The notes under the pieces: generated by a model
Told to the model about the DNA's origin: nothing
The model's database searches: none
Seen by the model: only the letters and a program-made list of their open reading frames with translations
Source of the DNA: Megasphaera stantonii
GTDB lineage: Bacteria > Bacillota > Negativicutes > Veillonellales > Megasphaeraceae
DNA: 64,000 bases
Assembly: GCF_003367905.1 (NCBI RefSeq)
Contig: NZ_CP029462.1
Coordinates: 248,001 to 312,000, forward strand
Direction of reading: 5' to 3'
Program-made: the position numbers and the translations under genes
Shown here: positions 27,375 through 35,761 of the stretch, in pieces
How positions within the stretch are numbered: the first letter of the stretch is position 1
How the letters are laid out: each line of letters starts with the position of its first letter

Positions 27375-29177
27375 GTGAAACGTATCCTCGGTTTGCTTTT
27401 TATATTTACTATATGTTGGTCCGCAGCTTTTGCTTACCCGCCCGTCAGCTCCGGAACCGTTACCGGCCCTTGGATGGAAGACCGCGGTAGCTATAGCCAT
27501 CATGGCCTCGACGTCGGTATCCCCGAAGGAACGCCCATACGAGCTCCCTTTGACGGTTATGCCGAAGGGGCTCCCGGCAGCGATTATGTGTACTGGGTAT
27601 TAGTTACCAGTAAAAACGGCGATGCATGGCTGTTCGGGGACTGCGCCTTTGAATCGGAAAACTGCGCCCGCGGCGAAGTTAAGGCCGGCGACATCATCGG
27701 CTACGTAGGCGGCGCCTACGACGGCCCATATGGCTATTCCAGCGGCGCGCATATACACTTTGAATATCATCCCTTTGGCTATAATAACGGTATGGTAGAT
27801 CCAACGCCATATCTGCAAGCATTAGGTGTAAGCCTCGACGGCTACGTTGGCGGCGACGGGGATTTTTCCGGCGGCCTGTACGGAAAAGACGATAAAGGCG
27901 TCCCCTGGGGCGTCGAAGGGATGTATGAAATCGGCAACGACTTTAACAAAGTCATCAAAGATTTTTCCACGGCTGCCAATAAAGCGTTTACCTACCTGCA
28001 GCAGTCCATCTTCGCCTACCTGGCAGCTCTTTGCATCATTGACTTGGCGCTGCCTATTCTCATCGGCGGTATGGTCATTTCCCGCCAGCAGCTTATTACT
28101 AAAATCATGAAATATGCCGGCCTAATGGGTATCCTCTTATGCTGGCAGCAGTTTACGGACAATATCGTCTTGAATTTTATTACATCCGTCGCCGGCACAT
28201 ATAACGGCGGCCTCGATGAAATCTCGGCCAATATGTCGCAGCCCCAGCTTCTCCTGCAGCACGGCATCCGCATGATAGCGCCGGGCCTCAACAAAGCGGC
28301 AAGCTTCACGACCTATGAATTTGTCAATAATATTTCTACTGTTCTGACTTTGTACGTCTTTACGTTTTTAGTGATGGGCGCGTTTATCTTTCTCGCCCTG
28401 TACGTCACCATGGTCTATATCGAGTTTTACGTCTCAGCCTCTCTCTGCACAGTCACCGTCCCATTTGCAGCCTGGCGCATGACCCAGTTCTTGCCCGAAG
28501 GCAGCGTTGGCCATATGATTTCCTGCGGCCTCAAACTACTGTTGCTGTCTATCATGATTGGCTTTTGTGTGACATGCATTAAAGACGCGCAACCCCAGGA
28601 AATTTTCCAGGCAACGACAACGCAGGGCGTAACCAGCGGTACCGGCCAGACGATCGGCCCGGCAGATCTCGTCGCCATGGCCGACGAAAAGGCAGATAAG
28701 TATGGTATCCCGAAAAATCTGTTTGAGGCCATTATCCAAACGGAAAGCAGCTGGAACCCGCAGGCCGTCAGCCTGGTCGGCGCCCAAGGCTTAGGACAGC
28801 TCATGCCGGACACGGCGGCAGAACTCGGCTGCAGCGATCCCTTTGACCCAGAACAAAACTTAGAAGCTTCTGCAAAGTACGTCAAGCAGCTCTATGACAT
28901 GTTTGGCGATTGGGATCTAGTTCTGGCGGCTTACAACGGCGGTCCCGGAGCCATTTCACCGGGAAGCCCTCTTCCAGACTGGGCTACGGACTATATCAAC
29001 CACGTAAAATCCAATCTGAATGGTACCTATGTCTCACACAGCCCAATCACGGCAGACCAGCTTACTAAATATATCCGGTTATGCCTGGCTATTTTCGGAT
29101 TAATCTTTTTGACATGGAAAGTGCCGCGATCTATTATGCAGCACTTGGGAGGACCAATTGAATTACCACGTTCTTAA
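27375..29177 (+). CDS. Triple fusion: M23 peptidase, VirB6-like membrane domain and SLT transglycosylase
   Basis: 600 aa from GTG 27375 (GAGGT seven bases upstream; GTG 27366 is an alternative). Signal peptide; M23/LytM endopeptidase with HHGLDVG (zinc His and Asp, about residues 42-46) and GAHIHF (126-128); a VirB6/TrbL-like block of hydrophobic helices (about 200-420); a lytic transglycosylase with catalytic Glu in QTESSWNP (about 457), GLGQLMP and AAYNGGPG; one last membrane helix. All catalytic residues look intact. It would cut both peptide and glycan links of peptidoglycan at the channel. It replaces a separate VirB1 gene. Confidence 0.88.
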   Translation: MKRILGLLFIFTICWSAAFAYPPVSSGTVTGPWMEDRGSYSHHGLDVGIPEGTPIRAPFDGYAEGAPGSDYVYWVLVTSKNGDAWLFGDCAFESENCARGEVKAGDIIGYVGGAYDGPYGYSSGAHIHFEYHPFGYNNGMVDPTPYLQALGVSLDGYVGGDGDFSGGLYGKDDKGVPWGVEGMYEIGNDFNKVIKDFSTAANKAFTYLQQSIFAYLAALCIIDLALPILIGGMVISRQQLITKIMKYAGLMGILLCWQQFTDNIVLNFITSVAGTYNGGLDEISANMSQPQLLLQHGIRMIAPGLNKAASFTTYEFVNNISTVLTLYVFTFLVMGAFIFLALYVTMVYIEFYVSASLCTVTVPFAAWRMTQFLPEGSVGHMISCGLKLLLLSIMIGFCVTCIKDAQPQEIFQATTTQGVTSGTGQTIGPADLVAMADEKADKYGIPKNLFEAIIQTESSWNPQAVSLVGAQGLGQLMPDTAAELGCSDPFDPEQNLEASAKYVKQLYDMFGDWDLVLAAYNGGPGAISPGSPLPDWATDYINHVKSNLNGTYVSHSPITADQLTKYIRLCLAIFGLIFLTWKVPRSIMQHLGGPIELPRS

Positions 29178-29673
29178 ACACCTTTCTAAAGCTCAAATTT
29201 GTGTGGCTGCCGTCTTTGTGGCGACGGCAGCCATGCTAGCGGCCAATACCTTTTTTGGTCCTATCTTTTATACTAACAGGACGGCATCGGCGCCGCGCGG
29301 CATCTACCTTGCCGTACCCGGCCAGTTAAGCTACGGCGATTATGCTATCGTCGCGTCGCCGGCATCGATACCGGATATCCATATACAGCAAGGCGATTTG
29401 CTGCTAAAAAAAGCGGCTGCCTTTCCAGGCGATACGTATGAAATGACAGCCAGCCGCCTGGCCGTAAATGGCCGCGTCTATCCCGTGTATCACCTGCCGT
29501 ACCTGCCGACGCAGCCTGCGGGCAGTTATGCCGTTCCGGAAGGCACTATCTTATTTCTCAACGACCCGGTCATTTCACTGGATTCGAGATATTTCGGGCC
29601 AATTCCCCAGGCTAATATAAAAAAGAAAGTCGTGTTGCTCGTCAATTACGATGCAATCCATTCATATTTTTAG
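29158..29673 (+). CDS. traF: TraF-type signal peptidase (S26 family)
   Basis: 171 aa, TTG start at 29158, overlapping the fusion gene by 20 nt. One N-terminal membrane helix (VAAVFVATAAMLAANTFFG), the nucleophile in TASAPRGIYL (Ser44) and the general base in LLLKKAAAFPGD (Lys84/85), then SLDSRYFGPIP, the box E pattern. TraF peptidases process or cyclise conjugative pilins in TrbC-type systems, so VirB2 at 17016 is the expected substrate. Confidence 0.9.
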   Translation: MNYHVLKHLSKAQICVAAVFVATAAMLAANTFFGPIFYTNRTASAPRGIYLAVPGQLSYGDYAIVASPASIPDIHIQQGDLLLKKAAAFPGDTYEMTASRLAVNGRVYPVYHLPYLPTQPAGSYAVPEGTILFLNDPVISLDSRYFGPIPQANIKKKVVLLVNYDAIHSYF

Positions 29674-29684
29674 GAAGTGATGTC

Positions 29685-30461
29685 ATGAAACGCAAACTTG
29701 CAGTCCTGCTCAGCGCAACCCTCATCATTACCTTATCAGCCGGCCTGGTATCTGCCGATGCGAGGCGTATCCTCCGTCCAGGCGACCATGTCATCGACGT
29801 AAAGAGGCTGGCGGACAGCGTGAAAGAAACAGCCCAACGGGCCCAGGAATATCAGAACCAACTGGATAAGTACAAGGATATGCTGATCCTGTATTCAGGC
29901 CTGCCGGAACTCAATCAAAAAGTAAACGAAGCTGTGCAAGCCATGCAGACGCAGCTCTCCGGAGCCAGCTTAGTCCTTAAGCAAAACCTGTCTCTTGACG
30001 ACAGTATCCTGCGAAAACGCCCCACGGCTAATGAAACCTATCAGCCAACCCATATACGGGAATACCAGCAGAGCCTGCTCAACGAGCAGCAGCTTGCAAA
30101 CAAAGAAGCCCTAACAGTGTATCAACGCACATTACAGCAGGCCCAGGACCGGGAAGAAGCCATAGCAAACATTGCCGCCGCCGATACAGACGGCATCGTC
30201 GGAACTAGGCAAAAAACAGCCGCCATGGCAGCGCTCCAATCCCTGCATGAAACAGACGAAGCCCGTGCCGCCGGCGCCGCACTTATCAACCAGATCGAAG
30301 CAGACGAAGCGCAGTACGCAGAAATGAGACGGCAGCAGGAAGAAACCAAGCTGGGGCAATTTTATCTGTATGATCCCTATAACCCGTCAGACTACGACGA
30401 GGACCATGCGCCCCAGACAGATAATTTCGGATTCCTGTCTACCCGGGACACGGGAACATAA
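29685..30461 (+). CDS. Second TrbJ/VirB5-like secreted coiled-coil protein
   Basis: 258 aa with signal peptide (LLSATLIITLSAGLVSADAR). The rest is almost all helical and Gln/Glu/Ala-rich, as in TrbJ: VIDVKRLADSVKETAQRAQE near the start, YQNQLDKYKDMLILYSGLPE next. Composition and architecture parallel the protein at 25406, though identity is low. It closes the T4SS operon. A role in pilus tip or mating contact is inferred from family shape and position. Confidence 0.65.
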   Translation: MKRKLAVLLSATLIITLSAGLVSADARRILRPGDHVIDVKRLADSVKETAQRAQEYQNQLDKYKDMLILYSGLPELNQKVNEAVQAMQTQLSGASLVLKQNLSLDDSILRKRPTANETYQPTHIREYQQSLLNEQQLANKEALTVYQRTLQQAQDREEAIANIAAADTDGIVGTRQKTAAMAALQSLHETDEARAAGAALINQIEADEAQYAEMRRQQEETKLGQFYLYDPYNPSDYDEDHAPQTDNFGFLSTRDTGT

Positions 30462-30465
30462 AAAA

Positions 30466-30494
30466 AATCGTCCATGCACGGCGCATGGACGATT
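30466..30494. terminator. Terminator between convergent transcripts
   Basis: AATCGTCCATGC (30466-30477) pairs perfectly with GCATGGACGATT (30483-30494). Seven A on the left become a T-run for minus-strand transcripts, so it terminates the lipoprotein gene and probably also blocks the T4SS transcript. Confidence 0.85.
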
Positions 30495-30499
30495 GCCTA

Positions 30500-30970
30500 T
30501 TATTGATCTTTGAACTTAGATACATCCTTCCAGGGATTCGACGGCGGCCCAGCCGGTACAGCCTGTTTCAGCATGTTGGCAATGGATTTCCGTTCCGCGA
30601 TTCCCTGCTGCCACTGCTTTTCCCGCTGTTCCACAGCCGTCTTGATAGATTCCAGCTGCGGCGCCAAGGACGAATCGCTTTCGGCGTATTCTTCCATTTC
30701 CTTCAGCTTGGCGTTAACTTGATCCATAATTTCTTGATTCTTCTGCTCTGCCGCTGAAATAGCCTCATCCTGCTTCTGCAGGTCTTCGGCATTGTACGTA
30801 AAGTCCTTATTCGTCCGGACCTTAACGTTTTCTGCTTTTACAGCTACCGCCTGCTTCATGAGCTGCATGACTTCGGCATGGGCTTTATCGAATTTCTCTT
30901 TTTCCCCACATCCGCCCAGAATCAGCATACACAATACAAGCAATCCCACTAATACGCTTCTTTTTTTCAT
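30500..30970 (-). CDS. Conjugation-associated lipoprotein
   Basis: 156 aa from ATG 30970 (GGAG upstream; GTG 30979 is possible). Signal peptide with lipobox CMLILGGC, so the mature protein starts at Cys and is lipidated. The rest is helical and charged, ending in AGPPSNPWKDVSKFKDQ. The SNPWK ending is shared with VirB5 (25406), hinting at a common binding partner. Gene order after the T4SS and lipidation fit a VirB7-like or TrbK-like entry-exclusion protein, but neither has a sequence signature here. Transcribed convergently to the T4SS. Confidence 0.6.
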   Translation of the reverse strand: MKKRSVLVGLLVLCMLILGGCGEKEKFDKAHAEVMQLMKQAVAVKAENVKVRTNKDFTYNAEDLQKQDEAISAAEQKNQEIMDQVNAKLKEMEEYAESDSSLAPQLESIKTAVEQREKQWQQGIAERKSIANMLKQAVPAGPPSNPWKDVSKFKDQ

Positions 30971-30987
30971 TTTCTCCACCTCTCTAA

Positions 30988-31227
30988 CTAAGAAATCAAC
31001 CTGCGCACGGCCAGCCGGACAGCCTCGGCTGAGGAAATCCCTTCTTTGTCACAATATGACATAAATTTATCATACTGTTCCTTATTTAAATAGGTCACTA
31101 CCCGATACTTTTGTTTCCGGGACTCTTCTTTCCCCATATGCTCCGTCTTGGCCGTTGACCCATGCACAGGATCGCCATCGGCAAAAAAATCAGTAATCTT
31201 CTTTCTCTTCGGCAAGTCTTCAAACAT
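30988..31227 (-). CDS. Ribbon-helix-helix DNA-binding partner of ParA
   Basis: 79 aa. A flexible charged N-terminus (about 1-38) and a C-terminal ribbon-helix-helix: KYRVVTYLNKEQYDKFMSYC followed by DKEGISSAEAVRLAVRRLI. Such two-part proteins are the centromere-binding partners (ParG-like) of small ParA ATPases. It follows parA by 1 nt. It could bind one of the dispersed repeats, but no site is proven. Confidence 0.75.
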   Translation of the reverse strand: MFEDLPKRKKITDFFADGDPVHGSTAKTEHMGKEESRKQKYRVVTYLNKEQYDKFMSYCDKEGISSAEAVRLAVRRLIS

Positions 31228-31228
31228 A

Positions 31229-31933
31229 TTATCCCTCCCAATCCGATGTTATTTCATGTACTAATGAGTTGATTTCTTCTGCGCTGCGCTGATATTTCCG
31301 TTTTAGTTTAGCGCTCTTGCTTTCTTCCAGGAGTTCACTCACCGATCGGCCTTGTTCATACGCTGTCTTAAATGCAATCCGGCTGCCAATAATCGTCTGA
31401 CACAGTTTAAAATGGTTAGGTTTGCCATGGATATACGCCTGCATATCCCCTATCCGTTTCGTGCTCCGCGTATCGGCATTATTAATCACAACATGACTGA
31501 CAAGATGCAGATCCGCGATTTCCTCTGCTTTTTCAAGAATTTCTTCAAACATCTGCAGCCCGTAGATTTCCACAGCCGACGGCGCGCATGGCGTCAATAT
31601 GTAGTCCGCAAAAAACAGGGCTTTTCGGTTCAGCGGGCTGTCAAAACCGCCCACATCCACAACCAGATGTCCCGGTTTTTGTTTGAACCAGGCAAACAAT
31701 TCCGGCAAATGCGCTTCCGGTACTGGTTGCTGATAGTCAAACTGGCACTGGCTTTCTGCTATAGAATAACACGATATCGCCGGCAATCCTTCCCGTATCC
31801 GCTTGCAGTTAAAAATAATGCTTGAATGCTGCTTATCTAAATCCAGCAGCTCCGCGCCCAGCTCGACCGCAAGATTTGTCGCGAGCGTGGATTTGCCAGT
31901 ACCGCCTTTTTGATGTGCTACGGTTAGTATCAT
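31229..31933 (-). CDS. parA: ParA-family partition ATPase
   Basis: 234 aa, the small ParA/ParF type without an HTH extension. Deviant Walker A KGGTGKST at residues 9-16, Walker A' LLDLDKQ near 35, Walker B LVVDVGGFDSP near 90. With the downstream ribbon-helix-helix gene it forms a type Ib partition cassette, which on ICEs stabilises the excised circular or replicating form. The start follows a short gap after the XRE gene. Confidence 0.9.
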   Translation of the reverse strand: MILTVAHQKGGTGKSTLATNLAVELGAELLDLDKQHSSIIFNCKRIREGLPAISCYSIAESQCQFDYQQPVPEAHLPELFAWFKQKPGHLVVDVGGFDSPLNRKALFFADYILTPCAPSAVEIYGLQMFEEILEKAEEIADLHLVSHVVINNADTRSTKRIGDMQAYIHGKPNHFKLCQTIIGSRIAFKTAYEQGRSVSELLEESKSAKLKRKYQRSAEEINSLVHEITSDWEG

Positions 31934-31947
31934 ATTCCATCCCTCAC

Positions 31948-32322
31948 TTATTTATGAGTACTATCAAATGCTTCCAGCCAGCCACGGATGAAGCTCACTT
32001 CATCATCTGTCATGGCATCCAATTTGTCTCTTATAAACGCCAGGTCCGCCTGCCGCTTTTTCAATGACTTCAGATTATCTGAAGACTTGCCGCTATAAAT
32101 CCAGTCGATGGAAAATCCCATATCCGCTAAGGTCTTCATTACTCGGACCGATGGCTGCCGAGTTCCCCGCTCAATGGCAGATAAATAGGATTGACTGATT
32201 CCTAATTTCTCGGCAAACGTGATCTGGTCGTCCCCATAACTTAACCGAACCGCTTTAAACCGCTTGCCGATTTCTGTTTCTGTTGATGTCAGCATCAATT
32301 CCCGTTTCTTGTCACTATCCAT
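31948..32322 (-). CDS. XRE-family HTH regulator
   Basis: 124 aa. Canonical Cro/CI domain at about residues 16-75 (ITFAEKLGISQSYLSAIERG with RQPSVRVMKTLADMG) and a C-terminal helical part (LAFIRDKLDAMTDDEVSFIRG) likely for dimerisation. It is divergent from topoisomerase III and directly upstream of parA, so autoregulation and control of the par genes are plausible. Confidence 0.8.
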   Translation of the reverse strand: MDSDKKRELMLTSTETEIGKRFKAVRLSYGDDQITFAEKLGISQSYLSAIERGTRQPSVRVMKTLADMGFSIDWIYSGKSSDNLKSLKKRQADLAFIRDKLDAMTDDEVSFIRGWLEAFDSTHK

Positions 32323-32425
32323 AATTCCACCTGTGTTAAATTCAATGTTGATTTTATACTATTTGTAATATTTTTACCTATATTTTATCACAAAGCATCT
32401 ATAAAGAAAAGGGGGTTTTATAAAA

Positions 32426-34570
32426 ATGTACACAGTATATATTGCAGAAAAACCAGATATTGCCCGAGCTATCGCAGCCCATATTTGGCCCGACGCCACG
32501 TATCAAAAAAACAAGTATGATATTACAAACGGCGACACGGTTATCTGCTGGTGCCACGGCCACATCTTGCGTCCTAAAGAGCCAGAAGAATACGATACAG
32601 CTTACAAGTCCTGGTCAGAATACCAAATCTTTCCGCCACAATGGGGGATTGTCCCGATGGCCAACGAAAAGGAACTCCTTACTGCCATCGCATCGTATCT
32701 CAAAAAAGCGGACATCGTGATCCACGCCGGCGACCCAGACCGGGAAGGACAGCTCCTAGTCGATGAGGTCCTGAGATATTGTAGCTACAAAGGCCCGGTT
32801 AAACGCCTGTTAATCAACGCAAAAGACGACGTCAGCATGCAGCGGGCCTTCGCTTCCATGGAAGACAATAAAAAATATGAGCCACTATATGAATCGGCTC
32901 TAGCCCGCCAGCAAGCAGACTGGCTGGTCGGCATGAACCTGACCCGCGCCTATACGACCAATGCACGAAAATATGGTTATGATACGGTCTGGCGAATCGG
33001 GCGGGTACAGATCCCAACACTGGCTCTTGTCGTTCGCCGGGAACGGGAAATCAATGCATTCAAGAGCAAAACATATTACGAGCTGCTAGGCACATTTGCA
33101 AAAGACAATATCCCATTCAAAGCAAAACTCGTACCAGATGAGGACTTGCCTATAGACGAAGAAAACCGTGTTCTCGACGAACATGTCTTAAAAGCAGTCA
33201 AGGAAAAAGTCAGCCAGGCAAATGCAACGGTAGAAACGGTAGAAGAAAAAGAAGGGACAAAGCAGCCGCCACTCCCTCATTCGCTCGACACGCTGCAGGT
33301 CCTGGCAAATAAAAAATTGGGTCTGTCACCGGGAGAAACCCTGGCAACAGTCCAAGCCCTTTATGAAAAAAAATACGTTACCTATCCCCGGTCGGACTGC
33401 AACTACATCCCATCATCGCAAAAAGATGATGCCCAGCGCATCTTGGTCATGCTGCAGAACTACGGCTTGCCGGCAGCCATCACCGCCAATCCAGCCATTA
33501 CTTCCAAAGCTTTTAATGACGCTAAAGTCACGGCTCACCATGCTATCATACCGACAGGCGTTGAACCGCAGGATTTGAATGACAAAGAACTTAAAATTTA
33601 TCAGCTGATCGCCGAATATTACTGCTACCAATTTTATGATCCCTACCGGTTCAAAAAGGTCTCATTTACGATAAAAGCTGCCGACTGCTTGTTTAAGGGT
33701 TCCGGCACACTGCCCATTACATTGGGATTTATGCAAATATACGGAGAAAAGGAAAAGCCAGAAGACAATGCTGTCCTGCCAACACTCAAACCAGGTGATG
33801 AAGTAACTGCGGACTATGCCATCGCGCAAAAAAAGACAACGCCTCCAAAACGGTTCACGGAAGGCACGCTTCTTGCAGCGATGACCAACATCTGGCGGTT
33901 CATCGCATCGGATAACCCAAACCGAGAAAAACTCAAAGAAGTGAAAGGCATCGGCACACCGGCAACCCGCGATCAAATCATTGCCAAGTTAGAAGCTACA
34001 AATGGAAAAGGCCATAAATTAGAACCGTACATCACCAAAAAGGGAAAATCTACAGAATTAATCCCGACGCCTATTGGCTGCGCGCTCATCGATACGATCG
34101 ACCAGAGCCTTACCTATCCGGACACCACAGCAGTCATGGAGTACGAGCTGTCAAATATCGCATCCGGCAAGATATCCCGAGACGCCTATATTACAACAGT
34201 CATCGACCTGGTAAACCGAAACGTCACGCACGCTGAAACGGTGGTATACCCGGCGCCGCCAGGCAAAAAAATCTTTGCCTGCCCCATTTGCAAAACCGGG
34301 CAGCTCCTTCGCAAATATTCCGCCAAGCATACCATGCACTTCTGGATATGCAGCAATAAAGACTGCATATCGCCGGTCACCAAGCAGACCGTCTTTTACG
34401 AAGACCATGACGGCGAGCCAGTCCTGGCCTTCTGCCCTCACGACAATGCCCCTCTGTCCCGCTGGAAAGGGAAGTACGGGCATTTTTGGAAATGCAGGGT
34501 CTGCAATAGCACATATAACGATGCTAACGGTAAACCGGATTTCACTAAAAAGAAAAAATCAGCTAAATAA
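32426..34570 (+). CDS. topB: DNA topoisomerase III
   Basis: 714 aa type IA topoisomerase, typical of ICEs. Toprim domain at the N-terminus (VYIAEKPDIARAIA, HAGDPDREGQLLVDEVL), active-site Tyr in KYVTYPRSDCNYIPSS near residue 318, and VTAHHAIIPTG. The C-terminal ~110 residues contain two zinc-ribbon-like modules (CPICKTG...CSNKDC and CPHDNAP...CRVCN). By family it decatenates or relaxes single-stranded regions during element replication or transfer. Divergently transcribed from the XRE/par operon. Confidence 0.95.
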   Translation: MYTVYIAEKPDIARAIAAHIWPDATYQKNKYDITNGDTVICWCHGHILRPKEPEEYDTAYKSWSEYQIFPPQWGIVPMANEKELLTAIASYLKKADIVIHAGDPDREGQLLVDEVLRYCSYKGPVKRLLINAKDDVSMQRAFASMEDNKKYEPLYESALARQQADWLVGMNLTRAYTTNARKYGYDTVWRIGRVQIPTLALVVRREREINAFKSKTYYELLGTFAKDNIPFKAKLVPDEDLPIDEENRVLDEHVLKAVKEKVSQANATVETVEEKEGTKQPPLPHSLDTLQVLANKKLGLSPGETLATVQALYEKKYVTYPRSDCNYIPSSQKDDAQRILVMLQNYGLPAAITANPAITSKAFNDAKVTAHHAIIPTGVEPQDLNDKELKIYQLIAEYYCYQFYDPYRFKKVSFTIKAADCLFKGSGTLPITLGFMQIYGEKEKPEDNAVLPTLKPGDEVTADYAIAQKKTTPPKRFTEGTLLAAMTNIWRFIASDNPNREKLKEVKGIGTPATRDQIIAKLEATNGKGHKLEPYITKKGKSTELIPTPIGCALIDTIDQSLTYPDTTAVMEYELSNIASGKISRDAYITTVIDLVNRNVTHAETVVYPAPPGKKIFACPICKTGQLLRKYSAKHTMHFWICSNKDCISPVTKQTVFYEDHDGEPVLAFCPHDNAPLSRWKGKYGHFWKCRVCNSTYNDANGKPDFTKKKKSAK

Positions 34571-34607
34571 CTAAAAAATATATTAAATCATGCCATATCG
34601 TGCCTAT

Positions 34608-34634
34608 CTGTCACAAATAAGCACGATATGGCAT
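34608..34634 (+). repeat. Dispersed 27-nt motif, copy 3, inside a 14-bp palindrome
   Basis: CTGTCACAAATAAGCACGA followed by TATGGCAT. The end of the motif is one arm of a perfect inverted repeat, ATGCCATATCGTGC (34590-34603) with GCACGATATGGCAT (34621-34634). It sits between topB and the tail-anchored protein gene. Confidence 0.7.
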
Positions 34635-34670
34635 AAATTAGCATATAAAATAAAAGAAAGGACATCCGTC

Positions 34671-35447
34671 ATGAACGAATCCACAGGATACACAGAAAAC
34701 AGGGAAGACGAAGATCCAGCTGTTTCTGCATTCGATAAACAACACGACAACGACATGCTGCCCAACGTACCTGAAGATGAGGATAGCCAAACGGAGACAG
34801 TACCGGACGCTACAAACTTGCCGGCTCATCCTATCCGCTCACCCTCCCCCACTTTCCCTCCGGAAGATACTCCAGACGATACACTATACAATGACATATT
34901 CCGGGAACAACGGCAGCCAGAGGAACAAAAGCTTCCAGATCCTCTTATAGGAGAAGCTGAACATCAGGCTGCACCTGAAAAATTGCCATGGGACAGCCCG
35001 CAGTTACTGGACTCTATACAACAACTGGAAAAACTGTGTGCAAATTTACAGGATAGCCTGACAGCGTATCAAGCATTTACAACGACTTTAAACGAGACAG
35101 ACGCAATCCTCGCCGAAACGCTGCATACCCTGTCAGCAGAAACCCAGGCCATGACAACCAACCGGCAGGCTTACGAAAAAATCATGACAGAAATGAGCAG
35201 GACGGCTCATTGGTTGGAACACACCAATAAACGGTATACGGAAATGATGGCTGCTATGCCGATACAGGCCGAAAAAGCCTATACCGGCATGATCCAAAAG
35301 CACGCTGCCAACTACCAAAATCTGATGATAAAATTAGGCAAACTCATTGAAACCAAGGTGTTAAAACCACCGAAAGCAACCAATTACTATGCTATTGCCG
35401 GCATACTGATTGCACAGACCATAGCTTTGTATGTGTTACTAAAATAG
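34671..35447 (+). CDS. Tail-anchored coiled-coil protein, function unknown
   Basis: 258 aa from ATG 34671 (AAAGGA upstream). The first ~110 residues are acidic, Pro/Thr-rich and disordered-looking; residues ~115-235 are helical with repeated Thr/Gln/Glu patterns (LETL-like, TTLNETDAILAETLHTLSAE); the C-terminus is a single membrane helix (YYAIAGILIAQTIALYVLL). No catalytic motif. Topology resembles MobB/TraC-like membrane-anchored relaxosome helpers, but this is shape only. Followed by a Cys-containing small gene in the same transcript. Confidence 0.5.
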   Translation: MNESTGYTENREDEDPAVSAFDKQHDNDMLPNVPEDEDSQTETVPDATNLPAHPIRSPSPTFPPEDTPDDTLYNDIFREQRQPEEQKLPDPLIGEAEHQAAPEKLPWDSPQLLDSIQQLEKLCANLQDSLTAYQAFTTTLNETDAILAETLHTLSAETQAMTTNRQAYEKIMTEMSRTAHWLEHTNKRYTEMMAAMPIQAEKAYTGMIQKHAANYQNLMIKLGKLIETKVLKPPKATNYYAIAGILIAQTIALYVLLK

Positions 35448-35460
35448 GAGGTGCTATGTA

Positions 35461-35679
35461 TTGGAAACGCTCACTCCGGAAGACTACAAGCTCCGCATAG
35501 AGCATTTACAGCAAATTAAAACCGCAATGCCCGAAATCTGGCAGATGATTACCCAATCGCGCTGTTGCCCATCTTACATTGGCTTGACAGACTACTGCCG
35601 CTTTGAAGCCGGCTATCAGTGTGAAACATGCTGGCTTGCCAATCTGCCAAAAGATCCCGAAATAGTTCCCGAAGCATAG
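35461..35679 (+). CDS. Small cysteine-containing protein
   Basis: 72 aa starting at TTG 35461 behind AGGAGGTG. The C-terminal half has five cysteines (RCCPSY, DYCRFE, QCETCWL), a spacing that could bind zinc. No membrane segment. It is cotranscribed with the tail-anchored protein (13 nt gap) and ends before an intrinsic terminator. Not recognised beyond this. Confidence 0.5.
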   Translation: METLTPEDYKLRIEHLQQIKTAMPEIWQMITQSRCCPSYIGLTDYCRFEAGYQCETCWLANLPKDPEIVPEA

Positions 35680-35721
35680 CGGTATTATGGCATGTTTATT
35701 ATGGCTGTTTTGCGCGCAAAG

Positions 35722-35757
35722 AAAAGGACTTCCGCTTAGTTTTGCGGGAGTCCTTTT
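35722..35757 (+). terminator. Intrinsic terminator
   Basis: AAAAGGACT (35722-35730) pairs with AGTCCTTTT (35749-35757), with an inner CCGC/GCGG, followed by TCTTTTAT. It ends the 34671-35679 transcript and faces the end of the minus-strand Rpn-like gene. Confidence 0.75.
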
Positions 35758-35761
35758 TCTT

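Noticed and set aside
31680-31692. TTTGAACCAGG inside parA matching the tRNA T arm (possible attachment site)
   Set aside because: Eleven bases inside a conserved coding region with no flanking tRNA similarity; chance match.
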